A stretch of 64,000 nucleotides of DNA from Candidatus Gastranaerophilales bacterium (GTDB taxonomy: Bacteria; Cyanobacteriota; Vampirovibrionia; Gastranaerophilales; Gastranaerophilaceae): positions 124,001 through 188,000 of the forward strand of contig CALUYB010000001.1 of assembly GCA_944324905.1 (NCBI GenBank). Reading direction: 5' to 3'. Position 1 is the first letter of the stretch. Each line of letters begins with the position of its first letter. Of this stretch, positions 15,338-24,304 are shown piece after piece. The notes under the pieces were generated by a model. The model was not told the origin of the DNA. It saw only the letters and a list, made by a program, of their open reading frames with translations, and searched no databases. The position numbers and the translations under genes are program-made.

Positions 15338-16996
15338 CACGCACATTTTTTGCATTGTGTTTAGGTAGTTAGACAAAATTTTTGGTACTAAAGGCGAGTG
15401 GATAGATGAAAAATCAATGACAAATTCATTTATTCCTAGTTTTGAATAATATGGGATTTTTTCAAAATTTTGCACAATGGTTTCTTCAAACATGTGCATT
15501 TTGCAAAAACCGTCAACCATTATAGGGAAAGTTTTGTCAATTAGGGGGTCTGTAACACACCAGTGCCCAATGTGACAAGGTGCAGAACAAGAAAGCCTAG
15601 AAATTACTGCGCTGTCACAGTTTAGCGGGCAAAGTCCCATGCTCTCTACCCTTTTTGCGCCGCCAATAAACATTTTTTTGTTTGGAATTAAACGTTTTGT
15701 TTTTTTAATACAAGAGATAATATTTTCCTCATCACCCAGTGTAGAAAAATCTATTGCGCGTATTGGGTGCAAATTTGAAAGGCATTTTATTGAATAGCTG
15801 TTCAAAAGGTTAATTCCGCCGCCTATTTCAATATTTATGTCATTTAATTTTAAATCATTAATAATTGCCCACCACATGCCTATATTATTTACAACAATGG
15901 TTGAGGGTTTTGGTGTTTCAAGCGCAAGAGAGCCAATAAGCTCGTAAACTCTATCAAAATCCCTTTCTATAAGTATTCTTGGTGTAGAAAGGTTGAGTTT
16001 AATTTTATGTTTTTTGCAAAAATCTTTTACGACATTTACAAGTTCATCAAAACTTTTTGTGTATAAATCAACAGTAGAGGCAACTTCGCCGTATTCAATT
16101 GAATTTATCGGGTTAAATCCTATTTTTTCAATGAATTTTTCAAGCTCTTTTAGCTGCTCTAAACTTGCAATTCTAAGGTTTATTTTTGGCAGTTTAAGTG
16201 CTTTATAATCGCAGTTTTTCTTTATTGTTGACCCTTTTACTTTCCAGTTGTATTTGTGAATATTATTTGCAAATTTAAAATCTCCACCCTGCGCACTTTG
16301 AATTTCGCCACAAAAATGGTTTGTGCGGTAAAAACTTTTCCTAACGTGTCTAAAGGGCAGTTTTTGTTCTTTAAACATTTTTGGTTTTGCTAAAATTTTC
16401 TCTATTAATTTAATAGCGTTTAAAATTTCATCTGAATTACTAAATTTGCCTTTTATTACAACTGCTGAGATTGCACCTGATTTTATTATGTCATCGGCAA
16501 AATAAGGCAGATTGTCTGTATCTATTGCAAGGGGGATTTTTGCGTATTTTTTGATTTTTTCAATGTTTTTGATGTAGAGTTCTTCAGTAATTATAAGCCT
16601 GTCAATTTTATGGAACATTTCCATAAATTCAATGCCGCAAAGATTGTGTATGTCAAAATATGAGTCAATTATGACTTTAAAAGGTAAATCCATGGTTTTA
16701 ATTATTTCTAAAATGCCGTATGAATTTACAAAAATCCCGTCGATTTTAGTGCTGTGCAAAAATTCTATAAATTTTTTGGTTTTTGAAACTTCTTCCTCAT
16801 CAATTGAGTGTTTAAAGTTTACAAAAATGCGTGCATTACACTCATGCGCGGCTTTTATGTATTCTTCAATGTATTCAAAATTATCGTTTATAAAACGATG
16901 ATGATAAACGTAAAATTCCCTGCATTTTGTTTTTTTGCAGAATTCCCTAATATTATCGGGAGTTTTAACAGGAGATACTATAAAAATATCCTTCAT
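15329..16996 (-). CDS. Peptidase U32-like (RlhA/UbiU type) family protein (555 aa)
   Basis: This is a long TIM-barrel-like protein. Its C-terminal region carries a Cys cluster in the U32 arrangement: GLCPLNCDS, LSCSAPCHIGHWCVTD, then VDGFCKMH (about residues 455-510). U32 proteins use such cysteines for an iron-sulfur cluster in RNA or ubiquinone hydroxylation or are annotated as peptidases. The N-terminal half looks like a second barrel. Similarity is by pattern only and the substrate cannot be assigned. A TATTAT box sits 6 nt before the ATG. The 3' end overlaps the regulator gene by 9 nt. Confidence 0.6.
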   Translation of the reverse strand: MKDIFIVSPVKTPDNIREFCKKTKCREFYVYHHRFINDNFEYIEEYIKAAHECNARIFVNFKHSIDEEEVSKTKKFIEFLHSTKIDGIFVNSYGILEIIKTMDLPFKVIIDSYFDIHNLCGIEFMEMFHKIDRLIITEELYIKNIEKIKKYAKIPLAIDTDNLPYFADDIIKSGAISAVVIKGKFSNSDEILNAIKLIEKILAKPKMFKEQKLPFRHVRKSFYRTNHFCGEIQSAQGGDFKFANNIHKYNWKVKGSTIKKNCDYKALKLPKINLRIASLEQLKELEKFIEKIGFNPINSIEYGEVASTVDLYTKSFDELVNVVKDFCKKHKIKLNLSTPRILIERDFDRVYELIGSLALETPKPSTIVVNNIGMWWAIINDLKLNDINIEIGGGINLLNSYSIKCLSNLHPIRAIDFSTLGDEENIISCIKKTKRLIPNKKMFIGGAKRVESMGLCPLNCDSAVISRLSCSAPCHIGHWCVTDPLIDKTFPIMVDGFCKMHMFEETIVQNFEKIPYYSKLGINEFVIDFSSIHSPLVPKILSNYLNTMQKMCVLS

Positions 16997-17037
16997 TCCA
17001 TAATAATAGGCTTTTGAGCGTTTTTAGTCAAGCTTTT

Positions 17038-17784
17038 TTATGGGTTTATTTTAATTGTTCCGCGAACATCTTTATCTATGTTTAAACTTTCAAAAAGACT
17101 GTTTTTAAGCTCATCAGGCGAATTTGCGCTGTAGAATTTGCCTGATGTGGTAAGGGCAGTACATCTTAGCTGGTTTCTAGCCTCTTGATCGTATATATCA
17201 AAGGCTATAACGTCAATTGAAATATCGTTTCTTGTTTTCATAAGTTCAATAGCATAGGTGCAGGGGCTTTCGTCGCAGTTTTCGCCGCCATCTGTTAAAA
17301 GAATAATGTGTTTTTTACCGCCTACGCCTGCAAAATCAGAGTTTACGGCTTGTTTTAGAGAATATGTAATCGGTGTCCAGCCGACTGCTGAGGTCTGGTA
17401 AAGCGAATTTAAAATCGCGCCTGAGTTATTTGGTTTAAGAGGTACTGCAAGTTTTGATGCCATGCAGCCGTCCATATAAGTAAAGCCGCCGCGATGACCG
17501 TAAATTCTAAGCCCTGTTTGAACATTTGAAGGGATTTGCGGCAATATTGAAGTTAAGGTATCAAGTGCTACACGAAGTTTAGTTCTGTCGCCCATTTTTT
17601 CGTTCATGCTGTTTGAAAAATCGACAATGAAAAGTATCATTGACGAGGATTTTAAATACTCAGGGTCAATTTGATTTTTGTTGTTGGGGTTCATTGTGTA
17701 GACATTGTAGCTGTAGTTTGGCTCGCACAGTGCAGCATTTGCAAATATTACAAATAAAGATAAAATCAAAAAGAATTTTTTCAT
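17038..17784 (-). CDS. Secreted von Willebrand factor A domain protein (248 aa)
   Basis: The ATG at 17784 begins a clean signal peptide (MKKFFLILSLFVIFANAALC); the upstream frame includes a terminator and is not coding. Residues about 50-235 form a VWA domain with an intact MIDAS motif DFSNSM, a Thr/Asp-containing LLTDGGENCDESPC, and RIYGHRGG. Such proteins bind metals and protein ligands at the envelope. A perfect TATAAT ends 6 nt before the ATG and no Shine-Dalgarno is seen, so the message is probably leaderless. Confidence 0.9.
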   Translation of the reverse strand: MKKFFLILSLFVIFANAALCEPNYSYNVYTMNPNNKNQIDPEYLKSSSMILFIVDFSNSMNEKMGDRTKLRVALDTLTSILPQIPSNVQTGLRIYGHRGGFTYMDGCMASKLAVPLKPNNSGAILNSLYQTSAVGWTPITYSLKQAVNSDFAGVGGKKHIILLTDGGENCDESPCTYAIELMKTRNDISIDVIAFDIYDQEARNQLRCTALTTSGKFYSANSPDELKNSLFESLNIDKDVRGTIKINP

Positions 17785-17833
17785 AGAATAATTATACCTT
17801 AAAATTAACTTTTTATACTGCCCTTTTGTATAT

Positions 17834-17865
17834 AAAAAGCCCCCTTTGTCAAAAAAGGGGGCTTT
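17834..17865 (-). terminator. Intrinsic terminator of the 53-aa gene
   Basis: AAAGCCCCCTT and its complement form a strong stem with a short loop. On the minus strand it is followed by TTTTTATATA. It lies about 170 bp past the small gene at 18034-18195. The 17890-18033 stretch is therefore its long 3' UTR; I see no gene in it. Confidence 0.8.
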
Positions 17866-18033
17866 AACTCCGAACTTTTGTGTGCGCATTGGGGTATTAA
17901 CCCAGAGTTGTGGATTAAAATTTTTTTCAGCACACTTAAAAATGAGAAAAGACAGTTCAATACTTTAGACGAGCCTGCAAAATACAGACTCGCTAAAGAT
18001 TAAATTTTGATTCAACACCTAACGATTTTAAAA

Positions 18034-18195
18034 TTACATTAAACCTAACATTTTTTTGTACCAGCTGAACGTTTCAAGTTCAAGACCGTTAAATGTGGTT
18101 TTTAGGCATTGTTTTTTGAGGTAATGTTGAAATTCATCGTTAAATTTGGATTTGATTGCCGGTTTAACTTTCAATTTTTCTACAAGAGTTGACAT
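18034..18195 (-). CDS. Small protein of unknown function (53 aa)
   Basis: The ATG at 18195 follows GGGAGG by 8 nt, one of the best ribosome sites here; the upstream in-frame ATG lacks one. The product is basic and aromatic, with no signal peptide or membrane helix (LKVKPAIKSKF ... FSWYKKMLGLM). Its own long 3' UTR ends in a strong terminator, so it is an independent unit. No family is recognised. Confidence 0.65.
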   Translation of the reverse strand: MSTLVEKLKVKPAIKSKFNDEFQHYLKKQCLKTTFNGLELETFSWYKKMLGLM

Positions 18196-18341
18196 AATTT
18201 TTGCCTCCCATTTTTTAAAGCACACACGTAATCTAACAACCTTAAAAGTATTATATCATAAATTTTCAAATTTGTAAGCCCTTTTTATTACCCATGTGGC
18301 TAATCTTTAGGCTATTTTTGAAATTTTTTTGTAAATTTTTG

Positions 18342-19058
18342 TTAAACAGATATTGTATTTTCGTATATTTTTTTTATATCTTCTGCTAACTTTGTAGCAG
18401 AATGCTTGCTATCACCGCTTTGCAGGTATCCGTATTTGTCTGCGACCCTTTTTTTAAGTGCTGTTTTGTAAAAATCAAAAAATAATTTAGGATACAGGCT
18501 AACCCCTTGCGAGTATAAAAAAGAATTGCTGTTTTTGAAAATTCCATTGTATTTTTTTTCGTAAAACCTGTGTGCAAGGACATTTAAGCTAAGGCAGTTA
18601 AGTTCTTCCTGAATAGAATTTTCATTGTCAAAATCCTTGCCATGACCGCATTCGTGGAATATTGCCTCTGAAATTGCAAGCACATCAGGGTGCGAACAGT
18701 CATCTTTGTAGTTTGAATTTATAAGTATTTTAATGCCGTCTTTTTCACTGTAATCTAGGCAGGCATGGACATTTGGGTTTGAAAAATCCGCGTATAAAAT
18801 TTGTGCTTTGCTTTGTTTAATCCACTCAATGGCTTCTTTGCCGTTTTTAAAGGGGGGATTTGCACCTATAGAGTGCATATATAAGAGGTCATTGGGCAGG
18901 TATTCAACATCCTCAAGCTCATCTAAGGCTCTTTTAATAGTTGAAACCTGTAATCTGTCAGGTTTTTCAACTGTTGCATAAACAGGAGTTGCGCCTGACG
19001 CGCCATCAGGAGCTGTTTTAAAATAAGGTGATTTAAAAATTAACGGTGTAATTTTCAT
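18342..19058 (-). CDS. Putative zinc metalloprotease-like protein with HExxH motif (238 aa)
   Basis: The ATG at 19058 has AGGA just upstream. The centre carries AIFHECGHGKDFD, an HExxH zinc-binding motif in a predicted helix, followed about 14 residues later by EELNC, which could supply the third (Glu) ligand as in gluzincins. There is no signal peptide. The N-terminus (FKSPYFKTAPDG) is polar. I recognise no named family, so the peptidase activity is inferred from the motif alone. It is divergent from purB. Confidence 0.6.
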   Translation of the reverse strand: MKITPLIFKSPYFKTAPDGASGATPVYATVEKPDRLQVSTIKRALDELEDVEYLPNDLLYMHSIGANPPFKNGKEAIEWIKQSKAQILYADFSNPNVHACLDYSEKDGIKILINSNYKDDCSHPDVLAISEAIFHECGHGKDFDNENSIQEELNCLSLNVLAHRFYEKKYNGIFKNSNSFLYSQGVSLYPKLFFDFYKTALKKRVADKYGYLQSGDSKHSATKLAEDIKKIYENTISV

Positions 19059-19117
19059 AATATCCTGTAAGTTTATAAAACCTCTAAAAAATATTTTTTC
19101 ATAGTATAATAAAATTT

Positions 19118-20401
19118 GTGATAAAAAGATATTCAAGAGAAAAAATTTCCTCTATTTGGGAATTGGAACAAAAATTTTCATATTATTTAAAAGTGGAACT
19201 TGCTGTGTGTAAGGCTTATAACAAGCTTGGCAAAATTCCTGATGAAGCATTAAAACACATTGAAAAAACAGCCTCTTTTGATGTTAATCGAATTGATGAA
19301 ATTGAAAAACAAGTGCGACATGACGTTATTGCGTTTTTAACAAATGTTAATGAAAATGTCGGAGAGGAATTTTCCCCATATATTCACATGGGTTTAACAA
19401 GCTCTGATGTTATAGATACAGCCTTTGCGCTGCAAATAAAAGACGCATCAGAGATAATAAACGAGGATTTAAATATTCTTTTAAATTCTATTTTAAATTT
19501 AGCAAAAAGGCACAGAAATACAGTATGTTTAGGTCGCTCTCATGGTATTGGTGCTGAGGTTATAACCTTTGGTTTTAAACTTTTAAACTGGTATGATATG
19601 TTAGAGCGCGCAAAAGAACGCTTTAATTATGCCCTAAATGACATTTTGGTAGGGCAAATTTCAGGCCCTGTGGGTACTTATTCAAATGTTGATGTTGATG
19701 TTGAAAAATTAACTTGCGAGTTTTTAGGTTTAAAACCCGCTAAAATTTCAACTCAAGTAATAGCACGTGATAGGCACAGTGCCTATATTAGCGCGTTGGC
19801 GCATATTGGGGCTGCTATTGAAAACTTTGCAATTGAGATTAGACACTTGCAAAGGTGGGAAGTTTGCGAAGTTGAGGAAGGCTTTAAACAGGGGCAAAAA
19901 GGCTCATCTGCTATGCCTCATAAGAAAAATCCTATTGCAAGCGAAAATTTATCAGGGCTTGCGCGTGTTGTAAGGTCAAATTCCATTGCAGCACTTGAAG
20001 ATATTGCCCTCTGGCATGAAAGAGATATCTCGCACAGCAGTGTTGAGCGTGTAATTTTCCCTGATTCTACAATTTTAATTGATTATATGCTAAATCGCTT
20101 TAACAATGTGGTAAATAACCTTGTTGTTAAAGAAAAAAATATGATTAAAAATGTCCAAAAGTATGGTGGGATAATTTATTCGCAAGCTTGTATGTTAAAA
20201 CTAACCCAAAAAGGCTTAACTCGTGAGCAAGCTTATGAAATTGTCCAAAAAGAAGCACTTAGCGCATTTTCTCAAGGTGATGAGGGTAATTTTAAAGAAA
20301 ATATGCGCCCGCACTTGAGTGAGGATGAAATTCTTGAGTGCTTTGATGAGAAAAAATATTTAAAAAATATTGATGTAATTTATTCTCGCTTTGGTTTATA
20401 A
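19118..20401 (+). CDS. purB: Adenylosuccinate lyase (427 aa)
   Basis: It acts twice in purine synthesis, cleaving SAICAR and adenylosuccinate to release fumarate. It starts with the family sequence IKRYSREKISSIW. It carries GLTSSDVIDT, the RSHGIGAE His loop and the signature GSSAMPHKKNP. The start is GTG 19118. A perfect TATAAT (19105-19110) ends 7 nt before it, so transcription probably starts at or next to the GTG. The neighbouring HExxH gene is divergent, and the 5' ends lie 59 bp apart. Confidence 0.96.
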   Translation: MIKRYSREKISSIWELEQKFSYYLKVELAVCKAYNKLGKIPDEALKHIEKTASFDVNRIDEIEKQVRHDVIAFLTNVNENVGEEFSPYIHMGLTSSDVIDTAFALQIKDASEIINEDLNILLNSILNLAKRHRNTVCLGRSHGIGAEVITFGFKLLNWYDMLERAKERFNYALNDILVGQISGPVGTYSNVDVDVEKLTCEFLGLKPAKISTQVIARDRHSAYISALAHIGAAIENFAIEIRHLQRWEVCEVEEGFKQGQKGSSAMPHKKNPIASENLSGLARVVRSNSIAALEDIALWHERDISHSSVERVIFPDSTILIDYMLNRFNNVVNNLVVKEKNMIKNVQKYGGIIYSQACMLKLTQKGLTREQAYEIVQKEALSAFSQGDEGNFKENMRPHLSEDEILECFDEKKYLKNIDVIYSRFGL

Positions 20402-20426
20402 AATAAAAAGCAGCCTAAAAGGCTGC
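20402..20426 (-). terminator. Intrinsic terminator of the 168-aa minus-strand gene
   Basis: The stem GCAGCC / GGCTGC (20410-20415 / 20421-20426) has a 5-nt loop. On the minus strand it is followed by TTTTTATTTTA. It may also slow + strand readthrough from purB. Confidence 0.75.
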
Positions 20427-20473
20427 GTATATTTGAACAATAGAGGAGGAGAATAACAGAGTAATGCTTCTTT

Positions 20474-20980
20474 TTAAGCAAAAATGTTTAGAGGTTCATT
20501 ATCTTCCTTTTTGCTTTCTTCTTGTTGAGGTTTGTATGCAAATGGGTTAGAGCCTTTTGCATCTTTGTTAAGGTTTGCGATTTGATACAAATCAACTCTT
20601 TGCGCTTGTGGTTCAACGACGTTGATTGCTTCAGCTTCAGAGTTAGTTGGTACAAAAAGCTTGCCTTCAACTGCTTTTGCTACATTGTTGCCACCGTAAA
20701 GTGCGCTTGCAGCTTGAGAATTTAGGTAAGATGTGTTGATGCTTTGAGTGTTCATTCCTGATTGAGTGATTGCAATTTGTCTTTGCAATTCAAGGCTTGT
20801 TTTTGAATTGTAAAGATCAACACCTAAAGTAGGACGTTTAAATTGAGATAAATCAGTTTTTGAAAGGTCGATAGTTTTTTCTGCCGCGCGGGAAAAAATT
20901 TCGCCTGATACTTTTGCAGCATTTACACTGTCGATTCCTGCAAATAAATTTTGATTTAATCCAAGTCCTGAAACACTCAT
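20474..20980 (-). CDS. Protein of unknown function, Asn/Gln-rich (168 aa)
   Basis: The ATG at 20980 begins a polar protein with little hydrophobic core (MSVSGLGLNQNLFAGIDS). It is rich in Asn, Gln, Ser and Ala, with a charged tail (EESKKEDNEP). There is no signal peptide or membrane helix. The N-terminus is reminiscent of small flagellar/rod-type or secreted substrates, but I cannot support that with a motif. It has its own terminator. No family is recognised. Confidence 0.7.
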   Translation of the reverse strand: MSVSGLGLNQNLFAGIDSVNAAKVSGEIFSRAAEKTIDLSKTDLSQFKRPTLGVDLYNSKTSLELQRQIAITQSGMNTQSINTSYLNSQAASALYGGNNVAKAVEGKLFVPTNSEAEAINVVEPQAQRVDLYQIANLNKDAKGSNPFAYKPQQEESKKEDNEPLNIFA

Positions 20981-21107
20981 TTTGTTTCTTTCTACTCCAT
21001 TGTTCCTTATGTAATGTTAATCGGCGCAATTTCAAAAATATTTAGGATTTTAACTTATTTTTGTTACATATATTTACAAAAGTTCTTTATTTTAATTTTC
21101 TTTAGGT

Positions 21108-21113
21108 TATAAT
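21108..21113 (+). promoter_or_regulatory. -10 box of the pyrimidine operon
   Basis: A perfect TATAAT (21108-21113) lies upstream of the leader ORF and terminator. The -35 at the right distance is poor. The predicted start near 21120 gives a leader of about 90 nt before pyrK. Confidence 0.55.
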
Positions 21114-21136
21114 TTAGAAAAAGGAATTTGGCTTAA

Positions 21137-21175
21137 ATGAACATAAAAATGTCAAAACTTAAATATAGCAAATAA
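21137..21175 (+). CDS. Possible 12-aa leader peptide of the pyr operon
   Basis: ATG 21137 to TAA 21175 encodes 12 residues (MNIKMSKLKYSK). AAGGA lies about 10 nt upstream. Its stop codon overlaps the first bases of the terminator stem that precedes pyrK, the geometry needed for a ribosome to interfere with hairpin folding. Such a short frame could be chance; the position is what makes it notable. Confidence 0.4.
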   Translation: MNIKMSKLKYSK

Positions 21176-21204
21176 AAGAAAGGTTTTTGCCTTTCTTTTT
21201 TTAT
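21174..21204 (+). terminator. Intrinsic terminator (attenuator) directly before pyrK
   Basis: The 10-bp stem AAAAGAAAGG / CCTTTCTTTT has a U5G loop and a long U-run ending 9 nt before the pyrK ATG. A terminator between the promoter and the first pyr gene is the hallmark of attenuation. No PyrR-binding anti-terminator or riboswitch is evident to me. Confidence 0.75.
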
Positions 21205-21212
21205 GGGTGAAA

Positions 21213-21929
21213 ATGAAAAAAATTCAAAAAGGAATTATTAAAAATATAGAAAAAATTGCACTTGATACTTTTGCGCTTGAAATAAGCTCAAGTGTATTAG
21301 AGGCTCACTCAGGACAATTTATTTCAATTTTATGTCCACCAAAGACCCTGAGACGCCCCTTTAGTATAAAAGGTTTTAAAGACGGTGTGATTGAGGTATT
21401 TTTTAAACTCAAAGGCGAAGGCACAAATTACATTAAATCTCTTAAAATTGGCGATAGTGTTGATTTTATGGGACCTTTAGGACAAGGTTTTAAAATTCAA
21501 AATAAAAAATCCCTCCTTGTGGGCGCAGGGATTGGTATTGCGCCGATGTTGTTTTTAAAAGACGAATTAAATAAAAAAGGAGTGGAAAACTTTTTAATAA
21601 CAGGCTTTAAGGCTCAGGATGAGGTGATTAAAGGCTCGGATAAAACAGTAATTGGCGGCAGCGTGATTGACTTTTTGCCCGAAATTATCGAAAAATTTAA
21701 ACCCGATGTAATTTATTCTTGCGGGCCTGAAATTGTTTTAAAATTAGTTAGCAAAGTAGCGCAAGACTACAATCTTGAGGCGCAAATCGCCATGGAGAAA
21801 GTTTTTGCCTGTCAGGTCGGTGTCTGCAGGGGCTGTGTAATAAAAATTTTAAAAGACGGCAAGGTTCAAAATGCTACTATTTGCCACGATGGACCTGTAT
21901 TTGATGCAAAGGCGGTAGTATGGGAATAA
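21213..21929 (+). CDS. pyrK: Dihydroorotate dehydrogenase B electron-transfer subunit (238 aa)
   Basis: This FAD and [2Fe-2S] protein passes electrons from PyrD to NAD. The FAD-binding segment RRPFSIKG and the NAD-binding GAGIGIAPMLFL are present. The C-terminal cluster motif contains four cysteines (CQVGVCRGCVIK, then ATICHDGPVF). The ATG at 21213 is preferred, although an in-frame GTG (21207) exists; ribosome binding is weak (GGGTGA). It overlaps pyrD by 10 nt. Confidence 0.94.
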   Translation: MKKIQKGIIKNIEKIALDTFALEISSSVLEAHSGQFISILCPPKTLRRPFSIKGFKDGVIEVFFKLKGEGTNYIKSLKIGDSVDFMGPLGQGFKIQNKKSLLVGAGIGIAPMLFLKDELNKKGVENFLITGFKAQDEVIKGSDKTVIGGSVIDFLPEIIEKFKPDVIYSCGPEIVLKLVSKVAQDYNLEAQIAMEKVFACQVGVCRGCVIKILKDGKVQNATICHDGPVFDAKAVVWE

Positions 21930-22831
21930 AAATTGCAAATTTTGAAATGAAAAACCCAATAATTGCAGCCTCAGGCACTTTTGGCTATGCTGACGAGTAC
22001 GAAGACTTTTGTGATGTGTCTAAAATCGGCGCAATTGCTACAAAAGGCATTACCCTTGAGCCCAGAGGGGGTAATGAAGGGGATAGAATTTTTGAAACAA
22101 ATTCAGGCATGATTAACCGCATTGGGCTTGAAAATATTGGTATTGAGCGTTTTATTGATGAAAAAATTCCGATTTTAAAAAAGAAAAATATAACATATAT
22201 TTTAAATGCGGCAGGAAGCACAATTGATGATTACTCAAAATTAGCTCAAATTGCGGATAAAAACGGAATTGAGGCAATTGAGCTTAATGTTTCATGTCCA
22301 AATGTAAAATCAGGCTGTTTAGAGTTTGGAGTGGATTCAAATTCACTCTATGAGCTTGTTTTGAGTGTTAGAAAAAATTACGGCGGATGTTTAATTGTTA
22401 AATTAACTCCCAATGTTACAAGCATTGAAAATTTAGCATTAGCTGTCCAAAAAGCCGGAGCAGACGGAATAAGCGCCATTAATACCTTAAAAGGTTTAGG
22501 AATAAAAATTGATTTTATAAACGGTAAATTTTACAAAAAAGAAGTTCAGGGCGGGCTTTCAGGTAAATGCATAAAACCTGTTGCACTTAGCATGGTTAAG
22601 CGCATTGCTGCTGTTACAAAGTTGCCAATAATAGGCATGGGTGGCATTTCTTGCTTAGATGACTTATTTGAATTTATAAGCGCAGGCGCAGACGCTTTTG
22701 AAGTGGGTACGCAAAATTTTACTCAGTGTGATGTTTGTAATAATCTTGCCGATGAACTTGAAAACTTTATAAAAACAAACGGATTTAAGGATTTTGAAGA
22801 TTTAAAAGAAAAAATTAAGGAGATAAACTAA
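21920..22831 (+). CDS. pyrD: Dihydroorotate dehydrogenase, class 1B catalytic subunit (303 aa)
   Basis: It oxidises dihydroorotate to orotate using FMN. The active-site Cys lies in NVSCPNVKSG, with KLTPNVT and GISAINTLKG supplying FMN contacts. Pairing with pyrK identifies the NAD-linked class 1B enzyme, suited to anaerobic growth. It starts within the 3' end of pyrK and its stop shares one base with the pyrE ATG. Confidence 0.96.
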   Translation: MGIKIANFEMKNPIIAASGTFGYADEYEDFCDVSKIGAIATKGITLEPRGGNEGDRIFETNSGMINRIGLENIGIERFIDEKIPILKKKNITYILNAAGSTIDDYSKLAQIADKNGIEAIELNVSCPNVKSGCLEFGVDSNSLYELVLSVRKNYGGCLIVKLTPNVTSIENLALAVQKAGADGISAINTLKGLGIKIDFINGKFYKKEVQGGLSGKCIKPVALSMVKRIAAVTKLPIIGMGGISCLDDLFEFISAGADAFEVGTQNFTQCDVCNNLADELENFIKTNGFKDFEDLKEKIKEIN

Positions 22832-23406
22832 TGCCACAAGTGGATGTAAAACAGCTTTTAATTGACTTTGACGGGTTATTAAACGGGCATTTTTGCTTGA
22901 CATCTGGCCTGCACTCTGATACTTATTTTCAATGTGCAAAGTTGTATCAGTACCCCCCTGTTGTTAAAACTATAGCTGGAGAGCTTGCTAAAAAGCTTAA
23001 AGGGCTTGAGTTTGACACTGTTGTTTCACCTGCAATCGGCGGTATAATTTTTGGTTACGAAGTTGCGTCAGCGACCGATAAAAGAAATCTTTTTGTAGAA
23101 AGAAAAGACGGTGAAATGCAGTTAAGGCGCGGTTATTTACTTAAAAAAGGTGAGAGAGTTTTAATTGTAGAAGATGTTATTACAACTGCAAGAACAATTT
23201 TTGAAACAATAGAAGCACTTAAACCCTTTGAAATAGAGGTCGCAGGAGTAGCGTGCATTGTTGATCGCTCGGCAGGAAAATTAAAAGACAAACTTAATAT
23301 AACCTCACTTTTGCAGGTTGATCCCGTAACTTACACTCCTGAGGAATGCCCTTTGTGTAAGCTTGGAATTGAAATTACAAAACCGGGAAGCAGGACTGGC
23401 AAGTAA
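22831..23406 (+). CDS. pyrE: Orotate phosphoribosyltransferase (191 aa)
   Basis: It transfers phosphoribose from PRPP to orotate, giving OMP. The PRPP loop is VLIVEDVITTARTI, with SGLHSDTYFQ near the N-terminus. A Cys-containing tail (EECPLCKLG) is typical of the longer PyrE class. It overlaps pyrD by one base and ends 1 nt before the pyrB start. Confidence 0.95.
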   Translation: MPQVDVKQLLIDFDGLLNGHFCLTSGLHSDTYFQCAKLYQYPPVVKTIAGELAKKLKGLEFDTVVSPAIGGIIFGYEVASATDKRNLFVERKDGEMQLRRGYLLKKGERVLIVEDVITTARTIFETIEALKPFEIEVAGVACIVDRSAGKLKDKLNITSLLQVDPVTYTPEECPLCKLGIEITKPGSRTGK

Positions 23407-23407
23407 A

Positions 23408-24304
23408 ATGAAGCACTTAATTGACATAAAAAGTCTAAAAAATGATGAAATACTTGAAATAATAGAACTTGCAAAGTATTACGAAAAAAACGTACCTTTA
23501 GGCACTCAAAAAAAGAAACAAAAAGGCTCGGTTGCACTTTTGTTTTTTGAAAACTCAACCCGCACAAGGTTTTCTTTCGAAATGGCATCAAGAAAATTAG
23601 GGTTTGATGTTTTTAATTTTGAAGCGCAAAAGTCCTCTATTTTAAAAGGGGAGGGCTTTTTTGACACATTAAATAACCTAAATGCCATAGGCTGTGATAT
23701 TGCAGTTATAAGGCATTCTAGAGAAGGCTTTATAGAAGAACTTGCCCAAAAGGATTATTCTTACGGGCTTTCGCTTATTAACGCAGGCGAAGGCAAGTCT
23801 GCTCACCCGACGCAGGCACTTTTAGATTTTTATACTCTTAATAAACACTTAGGAACGCTCGAAGGTAAAAAAATAGTAATTGTTGGGGATATTGTACATT
23901 CCAGAGTTGCAAAATCAAATATAGAGCTGCTTTCACGCTTTGGAGCGCAAGTTGTCTGCTGTTCGCCTGATTATTTTGAAGACTGGACGCTAGAGCACAT
24001 TAAATACGAACCAAACATAAATATTGCGCTAAAAGACGCCGATGCCGTTATGGGGCTTAGAATTCAAAAGGAAAGAATTGAAAATAATGTCCCTTATGCC
24101 CAATACATTGCAGATTATCAAATAAATGAAAAAAATATGCCCGATAGTGCCATTTTAATGCACCCGGGACCTGTTAACAGAGATGTTGAAATCTCAAGCA
24201 CTTTGCTTGATACAAAAGGTGAAATAATAATCGAGCAGCCAAGAAATGGTGTCTTTGTGCGCATGGCGGTGTTGGATTTAATTTTTGAGGGGGTTCAAAG
24301 ATGA
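23408..24304 (+). CDS. pyrB: Aspartate carbamoyltransferase catalytic subunit (298 aa)
   Basis: It condenses carbamoyl phosphate with aspartate. All signatures are intact: FENSTRTRFSFEMA (carbamoyl-phosphate loop), HPTQALLDFYT and HPGPVNRDVEI. The ATG at 23408 directly follows the pyrE stop; the frame upstream lies inside pyrE. No pyrI regulatory gene is present, so it should be an unregulated trimer. It overlaps pyrC by 4 nt (ATGA). Confidence 0.96.
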   Translation: MKHLIDIKSLKNDEILEIIELAKYYEKNVPLGTQKKKQKGSVALLFFENSTRTRFSFEMASRKLGFDVFNFEAQKSSILKGEGFFDTLNNLNAIGCDIAVIRHSREGFIEELAQKDYSYGLSLINAGEGKSAHPTQALLDFYTLNKHLGTLEGKKIVIVGDIVHSRVAKSNIELLSRFGAQVVCCSPDYFEDWTLEHIKYEPNINIALKDADAVMGLRIQKERIENNVPYAQYIADYQINEKNMPDSAILMHPGPVNRDVEISSTLLDTKGEIIIEQPRNGVFVRMAVLDLIFEGVQR

